Source: Cyanobium sp. CH-040
GTDB taxonomy: Bacteria; Cyanobacteriota; Cyanobacteriia; PCC-6307; Cyanobiaceae
Length of the DNA: 34,580 bases
Direction of reading: 5' to 3'
Assembly: GCF_024346135.1 (NCBI RefSeq)
Contig: NZ_JAGQCJ010000020.1
Location: 1 to 34,580, forward strand
A program made the position numbers and the translations under genes. Shown here piece by piece: positions 1-8,031 of this stretch (position 1 is the first letter of the stretch; each line of letters begins with the position of its first letter). The notes beneath the pieces were generated by a model. It was not told the origin of the DNA. It searched no databases and saw nothing but the letters and a program-made list of their open reading frames with translations.

Positions 1-206
1 TCGCTCTTGCTCCCGGTCCCGCAGGCCCCGCGCTTCACGGCACACTCAGCTCCGCCTCCAACCACCCTCTCAGGTGACCCTCGGCTCGCTTCGCTCCCGC
101 TTGCGCAGTCCAATACTGTAGCACCTCGCACTGGCCGAGGAGTCACCCCTTCGTAAGCGTCCGGCCGGGCCAGGCTCCTGGGCGCTTGATGCCTGGCGGG
201 AGGAGG
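1..206. other. intergenic, no gene seen
   Basis: I see no convincing reading frame, tRNA or known RNA here. The only structure is an imperfect hairpin at 155-187, listed separately, lying just beyond the 3' end of the leftmost minus-strand operon. The stretch may hold the end or the promoter of a gene outside the window. Confidence 0.5.
155..187 (-). terminator. possible 3' hairpin of the minus-strand operon
   Basis: AAGCGTCC (155-162) pairs with GGGCGCTT (180-187) over 8 bp with one G-T wobble. The hairpin starts about 20 nt past the stop of the inositol-monophosphatase-family gene. There is no T tract after it on the minus strand, so it is at best a weak terminator or an RNA 3'-end stabiliser. 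Confidence 0.3.
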
Positions 207-1019
207 TCAGGCAGGTTCGTCCATCAGCAGCGCTTCACCCCAGGGAAGGAAACGCTCGAGGGTTTCAGGCCGATCGGCCACCAGCACCGGAAAGTCGGCT
301 GTGGACAGGTCGGCGCCTGGAACGAGCCGCTCGGGCGAGGTCTGCAACCAGCGCACCGGACACCCCAGCTCGGTGAGCACCAGCCAGGCCGCGGCCAGGT
401 CCCAGATCTTGGGGGTGGCCTCCAGGGCAGCCACCGTCTGCCCCATGGCGACGCTCACGAGGTTGAGACTGGCCACGCCGAGCAGGCGGATCTTACCGGG
501 AAAGCGCCGATCCGGGAGCTTCTGCAGTACACCGATGGAACGGCTGCAGAGCGACGCACAACTGGATGTGGGGTCCTGCCGGGAGGGGGGGAGGAGAGGC
601 TTGCCATTGCGCCAGGCGCCCTGGCCGCGCACCGCCACGATGCGCTGACGCAGCGGCGGCACATCAAGCACCGCCAGCACGGGCCGGCCGTCTTCGAAGC
701 GCGCCAGGGAAATGGCCCAGTAGGGGATGCCGGAGGCGAAATTGGTGGTGCCGTCGAGCGGATCCACCACCCAGTAGCCGCGGGTGGTGGGCACGCGGCG
801 CTCCCCCTCCTCGCTGAGCACGCCATCGCCGGGATAGAGCTCGGCCAGACCTCGCACCAGGGCCTCGTCACTCCACCGGTCGCATGCCGTGATCAGGCTG
901 CCGTCCGCCTTCACGTCGGACACGACATGGCCGAAGTCCTGGCGCTGGCGATCGCCGACACGGTCCAGGAGCGAGGCGAGGCCCGGATGGAGAGAGGGCG
1001 ATGGCGGCGCCGCTGTCAT
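207..1019 (-). CDS. inositol monophosphatase family protein
   Basis: A 270-residue member of the Mg2+-dependent, Li+-sensitive phosphatase superfamily (inositol monophosphatase, 3'(2'),5'-bisphosphate nucleotidase and related sugar phosphatases). Visible motifs are the metal-binding Glu pair in LSEEGE (about residues 70-71), the hallmark DPLDGTTNF (86-94, metal ligands Asp86 and Asp89) and the C-terminal WDLAAAWLVL motif (206-215, metal ligand Asp207). No signal peptide is seen, so it should be cytoplasmic. Its start overlaps the stop of the upstream MFS gene by 4 nt (ATGA), so the two are probably translationally coupled as the last genes of a five-gene minus-strand operon. The sequence does not fix the substrate: myo-inositol phosphate, PAP/PAPS, histidinol phosphate and fructose bisphosphate are all handled in this superfamily. 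Confidence 0.93.
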   Translation of the reverse strand: MTAAPPSPSLHPGLASLLDRVGDRQRQDFGHVVSDVKADGSLITACDRWSDEALVRGLAELYPGDGVLSEEGERRVPTTRGYWVVDPLDGTTNFASGIPYWAISLARFEDGRPVLAVLDVPPLRQRIVAVRGQGAWRNGKPLLPPSRQDPTSSCASLCSRSIGVLQKLPDRRFPGKIRLLGVASLNLVSVAMGQTVAALEATPKIWDLAAAWLVLTELGCPVRWLQTSPERLVPGADLSTADFPVLVADRPETLERFLPWGEALLMDEPA

Positions 1020-2473
1020 CCGAGCTCGAGGGCCAGCACCCTGCTGAGACTGCGACCCGTATCCTCCCGGAACTGGCGCAGGTTGACGCGAGCCAGCAGG
1101 GCCAGAGCGGTGGCGGCGACCAGCAGCTCAACCCCGAGCACCAGGGCGTAGGCGGGGAAGGGATCGGTCCCCCCGGTGAGCTGGAGCTGAAGCCAGCGGC
1201 CGAGGTCCAGCAGACCGCCCCCCACCACCTTGCCGAGGGCCCTGGACAGGGCCTGGGCCAGTCCCCAGACCCCCACGAAGGTGCCGGCGGCTTCGGGAAG
1301 GGTGAGATCGAGCATCAGCACCAGGGCACTGTTGGTGCCGACACCGGCGGCCAGACCGAAGAGCACCATCACGACCCGCAGCAGCGGGACCTGGGCGGTG
1401 AAGCCCGTGAGCAGGAGCGCGGCCAGGGTGGCGATGATCAGCTGGCAACCCAGGCGGGCGGTGCCGAACTTGCCGAGACGGGGCACGATCCACAGGCCTG
1501 CAATCAACAGCCCCCCAAGGGTGCCCACACCCCAGAGGGCGTTGAGGGAGGCCGTGGCGGCAATCGACATGCCGAAGACTTCGGCGCCGTAGCTCTCCAG
1601 CACCGGATCCTGGAGAAACAGGCCGAGGGTGAAGAACACCAGGAAGAGGAAGAACACCAGCACCTGGCGGCTGGAGGTGACCAGGGCCCAGCACTGGCGG
1701 AGGGTGATCGCGTCGTCCCGGGATGCGGTCCTGGCACCGGCTGAGGACGTTGGGGCCTGGGGGGAGAGGGGTGCCGATCGCAGCGGGCGCCGGGGACGCT
1801 CGATGCCGAGGGTGGCAATCACCGTGATGGCCAGGATCACGCCGGCCACGCGCAGCATGAACTGGAGCAGGGCCGGCTGCAGCAGCTCGGGATCGGTGAC
1901 GCCGTCCAGTCCGCGCAGGGCGATCGAGGTGGCGATCGCGCCCACCACGATGCCGACGGTGAGCAGGCACCAGATGATCCCCACTGCCCTGGGCCGCTCC
2001 TGCTCGTCGGTGCTGTCGATCAGCAGGGCCAGGTAGGGGGTGGAGGCCATGGAGATGGCCAGCCCATAGGCCGCGAACAGGCCGCAGAGGGCGGCGATGG
2101 CCCCTGCCAGGGCTCCGGGTTCACCGGCACCGAGCAATGCGGCGACCCGGAAGATGAGCGGCACCGACAGCACGGCGAGGGTGCAGAAGAGGGCCGCGCC
2201 CAGCCAGATGTACGGGACGCGGTGTCGGCCGGCGACGGGATGGGTGTCGGAGAGCTGCCCGAACAGCACGCGGGCAGGCGCCACGAACTGCTCACAGGCC
2301 AGGGCGGCGCCGACCAGCAGTCCTGGGAAACCCAGCTCGCTGATCATCACCCGGTTCATCAGGCCCGCGAAGATCACCGCCAGACAGCCCAGGCAGCCCT
2401 GGAACAGCCCCATCCTCAGGGTGCTGGGGAGGCCGAGCCGGTGGGCTGCGGCGCTGGAGGACAGGGCGGTCAT
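1016..2473 (-). CDS. PucC-like (BCD family) MFS transporter
   Basis: A 485-residue, strongly hydrophobic protein with about 12 predicted membrane segments. It fits the BCD/PucC branch of the major facilitator superfamily: the N-terminus runs LRMGLFQGCLGCLAVIFAG and is followed by NRVMISELG and then GQLSDTHPVAGRHRVPYIW, a pattern I associate with the chlorophyll/bacteriochlorophyll delivery family. Purple-bacterial PucC and LhaA help assemble antenna complexes. Cyanobacteria carry several paralogues whose role is thought to be chlorophyll or light-harvesting protein handling, but the substrate of this one cannot be read from sequence. It lies 27 nt after the TolC-like gene and overlaps the next gene by 4 nt. 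A hydrophilic, Ser/Pro/Arg-rich cytoplasmic loop sits mid-protein, as is usual for an MFS protein. Confidence 0.88.
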   Translation of the reverse strand: MTALSSSAAAHRLGLPSTLRMGLFQGCLGCLAVIFAGLMNRVMISELGFPGLLVGAALACEQFVAPARVLFGQLSDTHPVAGRHRVPYIWLGAALFCTLAVLSVPLIFRVAALLGAGEPGALAGAIAALCGLFAAYGLAISMASTPYLALLIDSTDEQERPRAVGIIWCLLTVGIVVGAIATSIALRGLDGVTDPELLQPALLQFMLRVAGVILAITVIATLGIERPRRPLRSAPLSPQAPTSSAGARTASRDDAITLRQCWALVTSSRQVLVFFLFLVFFTLGLFLQDPVLESYGAEVFGMSIAATASLNALWGVGTLGGLLIAGLWIVPRLGKFGTARLGCQLIIATLAALLLTGFTAQVPLLRVVMVLFGLAAGVGTNSALVLMLDLTLPEAAGTFVGVWGLAQALSRALGKVVGGGLLDLGRWLQLQLTGGTDPFPAYALVLGVELLVAATALALLARVNLRQFREDTGRSLSRVLALELG

Positions 2474-2500
2474 CAGCTCGGAAGCTCAGGGCATCGGGAC

Positions 2501-4237
2501 TTAGAGCAGCCCTGGGTTGGAGGCCTGGCAGGCGGGCAGCAGGGGGGCGGGCTCCACCGGGATGTCGGTGTCGAGAGGGGGCTTCTCGGCCGGGAGGCTG
2601 CGGGCCGGGCAGGTGGCGATCTCATCGAGACCCGTGCGGCGGCGCAGTTCGGCCAGACGGATGTTGTAGTCGGTGATCGCGTTGGAATAGGCCACTTCCG
2701 CCTGGGTGAGGTCGCGCTGCTGGTCCACCACTTCGCGCTGGGTGGTCACACCGGCCTGCAGACGCAGCCGTGCCAGCCGCAGCGCTTCGCGGGACTGGAT
2801 CACCTGGCGCGCCGTGGTGGCGATGTTGCGGTTGTTTCTCTCCAGCTGATAGAAGCTTTCCTCCACCTGCTGCCGGATCGCGTCTCGCTGTTCGGCGAAA
2901 CGGAACGTGCTCTCCTCGGCCCGCTGACGGCTCTGGCGTGCCTGGGCGGCTGCGGCACCCCCATCGAACAGCCGCCAGCGCAGGTTCAGGCCCACCGAGG
3001 CGTCGTAGCTGCCGCTGGCGTCGACCACGGGCGTGTCGGACCTGCGGCTGGTGGAAATGTCACTCCAGGCGGCATCGAAGCCCGCAAACACATTCAGAAA
3101 CGGCTGCACCTGGCCGAGCGCCGCATTCGCCTGGCTGTTGGCGATCGAGATGTCGAGCAGGATCTGGTCCAGCTCCTCGCGGAAGGCGTAGGCGGCCACG
3201 ATGCTCTCCTGCAGCGACGGCTGCCACATGCCGAGCACCTGCGGCGGATCCGCCGCCGTCGGGGTCACGTCCTGGGGCAGATCCAGCAACTGGGCCAGAA
3301 CCCGGCGGCTGATCGCCTGGGCCGCGAGAGCATTGGTGAGCAGTTGCTGATCCCGCGCCAGCTGGGTTTCGGCTTCCAGCACATCCAGCCGGGTGGCCAC
3401 ACCGGCCTGAAAGCGGGCCCGGGTGTCGCGCAGGCTCACCAGGGAGGCGCGCACCGACTCCTGACCGATGCGGACCTGGTTGTCCGCCGCCTGCAGCTCG
3501 AAATAGGCCTGGCTCACCTGTAGGCGGAGGTTGCGCAGGGCGATGACGTACTGAAACTTGCTCTTCTCGAAGTCATCCCGGGCGGCGGCGATGCTGGGGG
3601 TGCGCACCGGGTCGATCAGCGACCACTGGGTGAGCAGAGAGGCTGCGGCGGTCCAGCGCTGCTCGCTGGTGGTGGTGCTGCCGGGGCTGCGGGTGCCGTC
3701 GGGATTGGTGAGTCTGTTGGCGAAGTTGGTGCGGGTCTCCGAGGCGCTGAAGCCCGGGAAGGAGCCGGCATTGAGCTCGATGGTGGGGTACCAGCGGGCC
3801 ACTTCGGCGCGCAGGCGGCTCTGGGCCTGGTCCACCTGGGAGGCGATCGCCTTGAGGCTGGGGTTGTTCACCTCCACCAGGTTCTCCACCTGGGCCAGCG
3901 TCAGCGGACGCAGCTCGCGGATCCGCACCTGCTCCGGGCGCCTGGGCAGGCTGAGGGAATCGGGGGCGGGCAGATCGCCCAGGCCAGGGCCGAGCTCATG
4001 GTCCGCCGGCGCCACCAGCCGGGGGTTGAGCCGCGGCCGCTCGCCCTTGGACTCGACCGCGTCGGGCAGCGGGGTGGGGCTGTACTGGGGCACCTGGGCA
4101 GACCCTGCCGGAGTGGGGGCGCTGTCGACGGCGGGCTGCGCGCGCTCCTCCGCCCGAACGCCTCCAACACCACAGCCCAGGCCGAGCGCACCCAGAAGAA
4201 CCAGTCGAAGTGCGGGGTGGGTCACGCCGGGGTGCAC
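2501..4237 (-). CDS. TolC-like outer membrane efflux protein
   Basis: About 578 residues with two outer-membrane-efflux repeats. The first begins near LTLAQVENLVEVNNPSLKA and the second near ALRLARLRLQAGVTTQREV; both are rich in Gln/Ala/Arg helical repeats typical of the TolC periplasmic tunnel. The N-terminus (ALRLVLLGALGLGCGVGGVRA) is a signal peptide, followed by a Pro-rich linker common in cyanobacterial TolC proteins. I chose the GTG at 4237, 14 nt after the stop of the upstream gene; GTG at 4225 is possible. The open frame runs further upstream to 4762, but that part lies inside the DUF512 gene on the same strand and is a frame shadow. The protein is the outer-membrane exit duct for type I secretion or RND/ABC efflux. 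No inner-membrane partner is in the window. Confidence 0.9.
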   Translation of the reverse strand: MHPGVTHPALRLVLLGALGLGCGVGGVRAEERAQPAVDSAPTPAGSAQVPQYSPTPLPDAVESKGERPRLNPRLVAPADHELGPGLGDLPAPDSLSLPRRPEQVRIRELRPLTLAQVENLVEVNNPSLKAIASQVDQAQSRLRAEVARWYPTIELNAGSFPGFSASETRTNFANRLTNPDGTRSPGSTTTSEQRWTAAASLLTQWSLIDPVRTPSIAAARDDFEKSKFQYVIALRNLRLQVSQAYFELQAADNQVRIGQESVRASLVSLRDTRARFQAGVATRLDVLEAETQLARDQQLLTNALAAQAISRRVLAQLLDLPQDVTPTAADPPQVLGMWQPSLQESIVAAYAFREELDQILLDISIANSQANAALGQVQPFLNVFAGFDAAWSDISTSRRSDTPVVDASGSYDASVGLNLRWRLFDGGAAAAQARQSRQRAEESTFRFAEQRDAIRQQVEESFYQLERNNRNIATTARQVIQSREALRLARLRLQAGVTTQREVVDQQRDLTQAEVAYSNAITDYNIRLAELRRRTGLDEIATCPARSLPAEKPPLDTDIPVEPAPLLPACQASNPGLL

Positions 4238-4251
4238 GCTGCAGCGGGAGT

Positions 4252-5655
4252 TTAAAGATCCTGGCGGGTTCTCCCGGTACAGGCGGCCACCAGATCCGCC
4301 GCACCGTGCACGAGTTGCACCGGCACCGGCAACCGCTCCTCCAGGTCCTCCAGCCGCAGATCGTCGAGAAACACCGGCTCGCCCTGCCTGAGCATCACCG
4401 AGGGCAGCAGCAGCCGCTCGCCCAGATCGCGGCCCCCCAGGCCGGCGAGCAGATCGGACCCCGTGAGCAGACCGGTGACCACCTGCTCCTGGCCCCAGTA
4501 GGGGCTGGGCAGGCCATGCAGGATCAGCTCCAGGCCCTCGACGCTGTTGAGGCGGTGGACCACGGGCTGGAGGGCCTCGGCCACCAGGGCCCCCACCACC
4601 CAGCTCAGGCGCCGGGGCCTCTCCAGACGCTCCGGCAGGGCGCGGGTGGCCTGGTCGAGGGACTCCAGGAAGGCGCGGATGCTGCCCACCCCGTTCTCCT
4701 GCTGGGGCAGGTCCTCGTACCGGTCGCGGGGCGGCAGCGGCAGACCGGCCAGCAGGTACCACTCATCGGACAACCAGGCGAAACGACTGCCCAGGCGCCG
4801 GCGGAAGCGGTCCTGCAGCGGTTCGACCTGGGCGATCACCCGGCGGGCGCAGGCCCGGTCCACCGGCACCAGCGCATCGCCGGCGGGCCGGAAGCGGGTG
4901 AGGCCCACCGGCACCACTGCGGCCGAGAGCACCGCCGGCCAGTCTCCACCGGCGAACTCCGCCAGGTCCGCGAGGGTGCGCTCCAGAGCAGGACCGTCGT
5001 TGAGACCGGGACACACCACCACCTGGGCATGCACCTGCAGGTTGCGCTCGGCGAACCAGGCCAGCTGCTGCAGCAGCAGACCCGCCCGCGGATTCACCAG
5101 CAGCCGGCTGCGCAGCTCGGGATCGGTGGCGTGCACCGACACGTACAGGGGTGAGAGGCGCTGCTCCTCGATCCGGCGCCAGTCGGCCTCGGTGAGGTTG
5201 GTGAGGGTGAGATAGGAGCCGTAGAGAAAGCTGAGGCGGTAGTCGTCGTCCTTGAGGTAAAGGCTGCGGCGCCGACCGGGGGGCTGCTGGTCGATGAAAC
5301 AGAAGGGGCAGGCGTTGTTGCACTGCCGCAGGCCGTCGAAGAGTGCCTCGGTGAAGCCCAGCCCGAGCCCTTCGTCGGGATCCTTCTCGAGTTCAACGGT
5401 GTGCAGGGTGCCGTCCGGGTCCTCGACCACCAGCACCAGGTCCTCCTCCCCCACCAGCACCTGGAGATCGATCAGATCCCTGGGCCGCTGACCGTTGATG
5501 CTGATCAGCCGGTCACCGGGCTGGAAGCCGAGTTCCTCGCCGATCGAACCGGGCTCCACGGTGGCCACCACCGCCGGCTGGGGAAGGCGCGCCGGACTGC
5601 GGGCGGAGCCCTCCTCGGCAGCCACCGCAATCCCGGCGGAGGGTTCGTTCCACAT
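4252..5655 (-). CDS. PDZ plus DUF512 radical-SAM-like protein
   Basis: A 467-residue protein of the family annotated in cyanobacteria as a putative FeS-containing oxidoreductase (TIGR03279, DUF512). Residues about 29-90 form a PDZ-like domain (PGSIGEELGFQPGDRLISIN). It is followed at 112-119 by CNNACPFC, a CxxxCxxC cluster as used by radical SAM enzymes to bind a [4Fe-4S] cluster, and then by a TIM-barrel-like stretch ending in the DUF512 region. No signal peptide is seen. The biochemical role is unknown; family knowledge supports only an Fe-S, probably SAM-dependent, enzyme. It is the second gene of the operon, 27 nt after uppP and 14 nt before the TolC-like gene. The ATG at 5655 places the PDZ domain close to the N-terminus. 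Confidence 0.9.
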   Translation of the reverse strand: MWNEPSAGIAVAAEEGSARSPARLPQPAVVATVEPGSIGEELGFQPGDRLISINGQRPRDLIDLQVLVGEEDLVLVVEDPDGTLHTVELEKDPDEGLGLGFTEALFDGLRQCNNACPFCFIDQQPPGRRRSLYLKDDDYRLSFLYGSYLTLTNLTEADWRRIEEQRLSPLYVSVHATDPELRSRLLVNPRAGLLLQQLAWFAERNLQVHAQVVVCPGLNDGPALERTLADLAEFAGGDWPAVLSAAVVPVGLTRFRPAGDALVPVDRACARRVIAQVEPLQDRFRRRLGSRFAWLSDEWYLLAGLPLPPRDRYEDLPQQENGVGSIRAFLESLDQATRALPERLERPRRLSWVVGALVAEALQPVVHRLNSVEGLELILHGLPSPYWGQEQVVTGLLTGSDLLAGLGGRDLGERLLLPSVMLRQGEPVFLDDLRLEDLEERLPVPVQLVHGAADLVAACTGRTRQDL

Positions 5656-5682
5656 GGCAGGGGCCGGGCCGGCGCGCTGGCA

Positions 5683-6615
5683 CTACCCCGCCACTGTGGC
5701 GCGGAGCCAGAGCAGGATGGCGACCCCGAAGCCGAGGCGGTAGATCACAAACACCCAGGTGCTGTGGTGTTGCAGGAAGCGCAGCAGCCAGGCGATGGCC
5801 AGCCAGGAGACCACCGCCGAGGAGACGATGCCCACCAGGACCGGCAGCGCACCGCCACCCATCACACCGCCGCCGGCTGGCCCGGTGGCGAGCTCCCTGA
5901 GTTCCACCACGCCGGCGAGCGTGATGGCGGGGATCCCCATCAGGAAGGAGAAGCGCGCCGCCGCTGTGCGCTCCCAGCCGTCGAACAGCGCTGCGGTGAG
6001 GGTGCTCCCGGAGCGGGAGACACCGGGAATCAGCGCCAGGGTCTGAGCGAGGCCGACGATCAGGCCATCGCGGGGCTGGACGTCGTCGAGGCGGCGGCGG
6101 CGGCGGCCCACCAGCTCAGCGAGCCCCAGCAGCAGGGCCATCACGATCGAGACGATCGCCACCGACGTCAGGCTGCGCAGGGGGGACCTGTCGAAGTCGC
6201 TCACCATCAGCTTGATCCCCATTCCCGTCAGCACGATCGGGATGGTGCCGAGGGCGATGGCGATGCCCATCCGCGCTTCGCTGGAGCTCCAGCGCCCCTC
6301 GCGCAGGGCCCGGCCGACGCCCTGCAGCACCTGCCTGAGGTCGTGCCAGAAGTAGGTGACGATCGCCGCGATGCTGCCCAGCTGGATCACGGCGATCGCG
6401 GACACCCCCGGATCCCCCCAGCCCAGCAGCATCGGCACCACCTGCACATGGGCCGTGCTGCTGATCGGCAGAAATTCCGTGAGGCCCTGCACCACCCCCA
6501 GCACCAGGGCCCGCCAGCAGGCCTGGGCGAGACCAAGCCCCACACCAGGTTCGACGGTTGCCGCGGCGGCCAGCACCGGCTCGGCGAGCCCGGAGAGATG
6601 CGGCAGCAGGTCCAT
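5683..6615 (-). CDS. uppP: undecaprenyl-diphosphatase UppP (BacA)
   Basis: A 310-residue polytopic membrane protein that dephosphorylates undecaprenyl pyrophosphate to recycle the lipid carrier for peptidoglycan and other envelope polymers. Both signature regions are present: GVVQGLTEFLPISSTAH (about residues 40-56, with the catalytic Glu47 and the SSTAH segment) and PGVSRSGSTLTAALFDGWER further on, holding the second catalytic Ser-Arg region. The length is slightly above the usual 270-280 because of an N-terminal extension. It is the first gene of the minus-strand operon. A -10-like TAGGGT lies at 6637-6642, about 20 nt upstream of the ATG. Confidence 0.96.
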   Translation of the reverse strand: MDLLPHLSGLAEPVLAAAATVEPGVGLGLAQACWRALVLGVVQGLTEFLPISSTAHVQVVPMLLGWGDPGVSAIAVIQLGSIAAIVTYFWHDLRQVLQGVGRALREGRWSSSEARMGIAIALGTIPIVLTGMGIKLMVSDFDRSPLRSLTSVAIVSIVMALLLGLAELVGRRRRRLDDVQPRDGLIVGLAQTLALIPGVSRSGSTLTAALFDGWERTAAARFSFLMGIPAITLAGVVELRELATGPAGGGVMGGGALPVLVGIVSSAVVSWLAIAWLLRFLQHHSTWVFVIYRLGFGVAILLWLRATVAG

Positions 6616-6636
6616 GCAGCGTGGAAAGCAACCCAG

Positions 6637-6642
6637 ACCCTA
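6637..6642 (-). promoter_or_regulatory. candidate -10 box of the uppP operon
   Basis: TAGGGT on the minus strand fits TANNNT. It is 21 nt upstream of the uppP start, which would give a leader of roughly 15 nt. No clear -35 box is seen. Confidence 0.4.
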
Positions 6643-6694
6643 TGGCGGGGCCAGGTGGGCCGGCCCCCGGGGCGGCGGGTCCACCCACACGGAT

Positions 6695-6700
6695 TAAGGT
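6695..6700 (+). promoter_or_regulatory. candidate -10 box of the DUF3120 gene
   Basis: TAAGGT on the plus strand, 24 nt upstream of the GTG at 6725 and divergent from the uppP promoter candidate. Confidence 0.35.
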
Positions 6701-6724
6701 TGCACAAGTTTCTTCACAGACCGG

Positions 6725-7447
6725 GTGATCGCGGGCACTCCCAGCACCCCGACCAGCGCGCTCCAGCGATCCCCGTCCGTGGCCCTGCCTGCGTTCGGCC
6801 GCCCCGGCCTGGTGGCGCTCAGCAGTGTGCTGGTGACGCTGCCGGTGTTCATCCAGGCCCCCTGGGTGCGCCAGGCCCCCTTCAGTGCGGCAGCCTTCAC
6901 CGCCTGCCTGCTCACAGCGGCCCTGCTCCTGGCCCACAGCGATGATGGCCGCCGCCGCCGGGCCGGGGAGCTGCTGGTGGGCTTCTGCGGCAGCTGGCTG
7001 GCGGGCTCGATGTTCTGGGGCTGGGCACGGCTGCACCCCGTGTGCCACCTGCCCCTGGAGGCCTTCGCCCTGCCCCTGGCCGTGGCCGGGCTGGGCAGCC
7101 GCTGGCGGCTGGCCTGCGGCTTCTACCTGGGATCCCTGGCCGGCACGGCCGCCACCGATGCCGGCATCGCCCTGACCGGTCTGATGCCGTTGTGGCCCGA
7201 GGTCCTGGCCGCCTCCCCCGAGCGCGCCTGGGAGCTGCTGCGCCTGGCCGCCACCTCCGTGCTCGAACCCCGGTCACTGCTGGTGGTGGGCTGTCTCGCT
7301 GGCGGACTGCTGCGCCTCAGCCAGTGGTGCTGGGAGCGGGGCGAGACAGGACGGGTGGCCGCGGCCGCCCTGGCCACCACCCTGGCCGTGGATGCCCTGT
7401 TCCTGCTGCTGGCCCTGGTGGCGCCCTGGCTGAGCGGCCTGGTCTGA
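6725..7447 (+). CDS. DUF3120 family membrane protein
   Basis: About 240 residues with five or more hydrophobic segments, including VALSSVLVTLPVFIQAPWVR near the N-terminus and VDALFLLLALVAPWLSGLV at the end. It matches my recollection of DUF3120, a membrane protein family restricted to cyanobacteria and of unknown function. The start taken is the GTG at 6725; an in-frame GTG at 6779 would also give a sensible protein. It is divergent from uppP and followed 112 nt later by psbU on the same strand. No catalytic motif is recognisable. Confidence 0.8.
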   Translation: MIAGTPSTPTSALQRSPSVALPAFGRPGLVALSSVLVTLPVFIQAPWVRQAPFSAAAFTACLLTAALLLAHSDDGRRRRAGELLVGFCGSWLAGSMFWGWARLHPVCHLPLEAFALPLAVAGLGSRWRLACGFYLGSLAGTAATDAGIALTGLMPLWPEVLAASPERAWELLRLAATSVLEPRSLLVVGCLAGGLLRLSQWCWERGETGRVAAAALATTLAVDALFLLLALVAPWLSGLV

Positions 7448-7498
7448 AGAATCGCAAAGCCCCACCAAGCCCTCGGGAGGGCCCATCGCCCGCTTCTG

Positions 7499-7504
7499 TA
7501 ACGT
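7499..7504 (+). promoter_or_regulatory. candidate -10 box of psbU
   Basis: TAACGT fits TANNNT and would give a leader of about 50 nt to the psbU ATG at 7560. The ribosome-binding site is probably the AAGG about 10 nt before the start. Confidence 0.3.
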
Positions 7505-7559
7505 TGATCCCAGCTGGTCTTGCGCCCAGCTGTCCCACTTCCAATCAAGGTGAGTCGCG

Positions 7560-7937
7560 ATGAAAAGGGTGGTTGCCTGGCTGATGAGTGGCGTGCTTCT
7601 GGCCGGCCTTCTGGTCACGCTTGTTCTGGCTCCGGCTGCCCAGGCCGCCGACCTGCGCAACCGTGCCGACGACAAGATCGCCGAGCGGGGTGACAAGGTC
7701 GACCTCAACAACAGCTCCGTGCGGCGCTTCCAGTCCTTCCCCGGCATGTATCCCACCCTCGCCGGCAAGATCGTCCTCGGGGGCCCCTACGAGACCGTGG
7801 ACGACGTGCTGGACCTCGACCTGACCGAGCGTCAGCGGGAGCTCTTCAACAAGTACAAGGCCAATTTCACGGTGACCCCTCCGGAGATCGCCCTCAATGA
7901 GGGCTTCGACCGGATCAACGACGGTCAGTACCGCTGA
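7560..7937 (+). CDS. psbU: photosystem II 12 kDa extrinsic protein PsbU
   Basis: A 125-residue precursor of the lumenal PsbU subunit, which with PsbO and PsbV shields and stabilises the Mn4CaO5 oxygen-evolving cluster of cyanobacterial photosystem II. Residues 1-33 are a Sec-type signal peptide (positively charged start, hydrophobic core, cleavage after AQA). The mature part has the helix-hairpin-helix-like sequence conserved in PsbU: KVDLNNSSVRRFQSFPGMYP, then KIVLGGPYETVDDVLDL and a C-terminal end rich in charged residues. Length and motifs are normal for the family. The gene is monocistronic by appearance, with its own leader and a strong intrinsic terminator 33 nt after the stop. Confidence 0.97.
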   Translation: MKRVVAWLMSGVLLAGLLVTLVLAPAAQAADLRNRADDKIAERGDKVDLNNSSVRRFQSFPGMYPTLAGKIVLGGPYETVDDVLDLDLTERQRELFNKYKANFTVTPPEIALNEGFDRINDGQYR

Positions 7938-7948
7938 GAGACACTGCG

Positions 7949-7954
7949 TAATCT
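7949..7954 (+). promoter_or_regulatory. possible -10 box of nadB inside the psbU 3' region
   Basis: TAATCT fits TANNNT and lies between the psbU stop and the psbU terminator. No other TANNNT exists between the terminator and the nadB start, so if nadB has its own promoter this is the best candidate. The hairpin at 7970-7992 would then fall in the nadB leader. Confidence 0.25.
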
Positions 7955-7969
7955 CGACAAGCCGTTGTC

Positions 7970-7997
7970 AGCCGTCGGGGCCACCGGCGGCTTTTTT
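7970..7997 (+). terminator. intrinsic terminator of psbU
   Basis: AGCCGTCGG (7970-7978) pairs with CCGGCGGCT (7984-7992), a 9-bp stem with one G-T wobble and a 5-nt loop, immediately followed by six T. This is a textbook Rho-independent terminator. Confidence 0.85.
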
Positions 7998-8001
7998 GAT
8001 G

Positions 8002-8015
8002 CCGGCAGCTGCCGG
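8002..8015. promoter_or_regulatory. 14-bp perfect palindrome upstream of nadB
   Basis: CCGGCAGCTGCCGG reads the same on both strands and ends 16 nt before the nadB ATG. It could be an operator for a dimeric repressor or a small RNA hairpin masking the start region. No known NAD-metabolism regulator motif is recognised. Confidence 0.3.
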
Positions 8016-8031
8016 GATTCCCCCTGCAGCC

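Noticed and set aside
4238-4762. N-terminal extension of the TolC-like frame
   Set aside because: It lies wholly inside the DUF512 gene on the same strand in another frame, is Gly/Pro/Arg/Ala-rich and precedes a good signal peptide.
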